Below, piece after piece: positions 8,192 through 9,275 of a stretch of DNA of 9,275 nucleotides. Within the stretch, counting starts at the first letter, position 1. Each line of letters begins with the position of its first letter. Position numbers and translations under genes: made by a program. Origin of the DNA: Acidobacteriota bacterium (lineage in GTDB: Bacteria > Acidobacteriota > Vicinamibacteria > Vicinamibacterales > JACQTH01); contig JACQTH010000578.1 of the NCBI GenBank assembly GCA_016210935.1, forward strand, positions 1 through 9,275. Direction: 5' to 3'. Under the pieces are notes generated by a model. That model ran no database searches, was not told the origin of the DNA, and saw nothing but the letters and a program-made list of their open reading frames with translations.

Positions 8192-8267
8192 CGGGAGTCG
8201 GGGTTCGGGATTTGAGGTTCGTAAGACGAGACCTTCGAATCCCGAAACCCGAATCCCCAATCCCGGG
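8192..8267. repeat. Heptamer inverted repeat, copy 3 (between gvpG and gvpL)
   Basis: This is a more diverged member of the same family as copies 1 and 2: GGGAGTC/GGGGTTC/GGGATTT units at 8192-8221, and CGAATCCC/CGAAACCC/CGAATCCCC units at 8236-8267, with a 14-base spacer. On the gvp coding strand the 5' arm has four runs of at least three G, giving G-quadruplex potential in the mRNA. It starts 6 bases after the gvpG stop and ends 12 bases before the gvpL start, the same relation to a start codon as copies 1 and 2. Confidence 0.8.
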
Positions 8268-8273
8268 AGACTA

Positions 8274-8573
8274 TCACTTCTCGTGCTCCTCCCCCGTGAA
8301 CTCCGCCTCGACGCCGGTCACCTTGAACGCACCGGCCTCCTCCTCCATCTCGCCGCGCTGGCGGATCTTGATTTCGCGAATCTTCGCCAGCACGTCGCGC
8401 TCGATGGCCGCGAACTCGTCCTCCGAGATTTCCCCGTTCTCGACCTTGAGCTGCGCTTCGAGGAGCCGCTCCCGGAACGTGGCCTCGTTGTTCATCTCCG
8501 CATCGACGGCCGCGGCGATCTTGTCGAGCACGAATCGAAGCCCGCCGATCAGCGCGTCGTCGAGGATGAACAT
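8274..8573 (-). CDS. gvpG: Gas vesicle protein GvpG
   Basis: The 99-residue, acidic, mostly helical protein belongs to the GvpG family, an accessory factor required early in gas vesicle assembly that acts with GvpF/L. The N-terminal amphipathic segment MFILDDALIGGLRFVLDKIA (1-20) and the helical pair around LLEAQLKVENGEISEDEFAA (37-56), then IERDVLAKIREI (57-68), fit the family pattern of a short turn (GEISEDEF) between two helices. The last 30 residues are Glu-rich (GEMEEEAG and a TGEEHEK end) and not conserved as far as I can tell. The ATG at 8573 lies 9 bases after the stop of the upstream gvpF/L gene, so the two are very likely co-transcribed. There is no clear ribosome binding site. The copy 3 repeat follows the stop codon. 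Confidence 0.88.
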   Translation of the reverse strand: MFILDDALIGGLRFVLDKIAAAVDAEMNNEATFRERLLEAQLKVENGEISEDEFAAIERDVLAKIREIKIRQRGEMEEEAGAFKVTGVEAEFTGEEHEK

Positions 8574-8582
8574 CAGCGGTTG

Positions 8583-9275
8583 CTACACACGCTCCAGTTT
8601 GAGCCGGATGTTGACGAAGTTGTACGGCGGCCAGGGGCCCGTGTACTTGAAGGTGAGCTTGTCGTGGTTCGCGGCGATCGATTTCACGCGCGAGTCGAAG
8701 CCGGTCTCCTGATCGCGCGAGATCAGGAACGCCGCGTTCATGATCATCCGATCGCCAATCGGCTTGTTGATGCGCGAGGCCACGGACACGTCCCGCAGAT
8801 GATGCAGGATCTCCGACACATAGCGCTCGGATTTGGCCTGAAGCGCCGCGTCGATTGCCCGGCCGTATTGCATGCGGGCGAAATAGGTCGACCCCTTCTG
8901 CTGCGAGATCTCCTGCTTCAGGCGATGGATGTCCTCGTCGTCCTGCTCGATGTCCGAGATAATCCGGTCGCGGTCCCACAGGACTTTCAGACCGAACTCG
9001 AGCTTGTTCTGCATCTTCGACAGCACGTCGCCAAAGGCGTCGTAGGCCGAGCGCAGCAGCTCGACGATGTCCTCGCGGGTCTTGAATATCGTGCCGAAGG
9101 ACATCGGGATGACGGTGTGCTCGCGCATGACCATTTCGTTCACCCGCTCGTGCGCCAGCACGTTCTCGCGCGTGGAGTCCAGGACGCCGATTGGCACGTC
9201 CGAGACGACCGCCGCGAGATCGCGAAAGTGAATCGTGTCGACGTTCGACGGTTCGTCCCCGATGCCACTGGCCCC
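8583..9275 (-). CDS. gvpF: Gas vesicle protein GvpF/GvpL family, first copy (5' partial)
   Basis: The frame is open from the window edge at 9275 to the TAG at 8583-8585, giving 230 visible residues; the true start lies outside the window. The GTG at 9197 is internal, because the residues before it (DTIHFRDLAAVVSDV) match the conserved N-terminal domain of the family. Next come VIPMSFGTIFKTREDIVELL (55-74) and LEFGLKVLWDRD (92-103), a polar, probably coiled-coil helix (about 108-128), and a C-terminal domain ending TGPWPPYNFVNIRLKL (212-227). The protein works in the cytosol during vesicle assembly, and GvpF is known to contact GvpA. This copy lacks the Arg-rich insertion of the second copy and is the better conserved of the two. 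The assignment gvpF rather than gvpL rests on its position and is not certain. Confidence 0.9.
   Translation of the reverse strand, partial: GASGIGDEPSNVDTIHFRDLAAVVSDVPIGVLDSTRENVLAHERVNEMVMREHTVIPMSFGTIFKTREDIVELLRSAYDAFGDVLSKMQNKLEFGLKVLWDRDRIISDIEQDDEDIHRLKQEISQQKGSTYFARMQYGRAIDAALQAKSERYVSEILHHLRDVSVASRINKPIGDRMIMNAAFLISRDQETGFDSRVKSIAANHDKLTFKYTGPWPPYNFVNIRLKLERV

Noticed and set aside
8176..8979. Minus-strand ORF across gvpG and gvpF in another frame
   Set aside because: It overlaps two well-supported gvp genes and crosses the copy 3 repeat; no recognisable domain.
9195..9197. GTG at 9197 as the start of the first gvpF/L gene
   Set aside because: Conserved family residues continue upstream of it to the window edge, so the gene is simply cut by the window.

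Overview
The window is GC-rich DNA (judged by eye) with tightly packed genes, many GTG/TTG starts and several short palindromic or tandem repeats between genes. The gene content is a fused transaldolase/glucose-6-phosphate isomerase, a compact signal peptidase I, a secreted amidohydrolase, ClpS-ClpA and gas vesicle genes. Together with these repeats it suggests a Gram-negative-type bacterium. My best guess is an Acidobacteriota member, perhaps the Vicinamibacteria, but this is inferred from style and not proven. No rRNA, tRNA, transposase or CRISPR array was seen.

Layout. (1) 2-1000, plus strand: 3' end of a glucose-6-phosphate isomerase domain, probably from a Tal-Pgi fusion. It converges on a two-gene minus-strand unit through a perfect 9-bp hairpin at 1002-1023. 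(2) 1023-2089, minus strand: lepB (signal peptidase I) and a membrane-anchored NTF2-like protein, overlapping by 4 bp. (3) 2232-3533, plus strand: secreted amidohydrolase, divergent from lepB. (4) 3670-6437, plus strand: clpS then clpA, the N-degron adaptor and its AAA+ unfoldase. (5) 6521-9275, minus strand: part of a gas vesicle operon, in transcription order gvpF/L (5' end outside the window), gvpG, a second gvpF/L, a small GvpA/J/M/S-family gene, and gvpK. The main structural gene gvpA and gvpN are not in the window and may lie beyond 9275.

The gas vesicle genes act together. GvpF/L, GvpG, the small GvpA-like protein and GvpK are the accessory set that nucleates and assembles the protein shell built from GvpA. 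ClpS delivers N-degron substrates to ClpA, which unfolds them for ClpP. ClpP is not in the window.

The most unusual feature is not a new enzyme system but the repeats. Three inverted repeats built of GGGATTC-like heptamers, with G-quadruplex potential, end 12-16 bases before the starts of clpS, clpA and the second gvpF/L gene. A fourth repeat, a palindromic array of 9-bp units, lies just before the small gvp gene and also holds the stop codon of the gene upstream. A fifth palindromic element sits in frame inside the second gvpF/L gene and encodes an Arg-rich insertion. The known families account for all genes found; I see no convincing evidence for a previously undescribed protein system.
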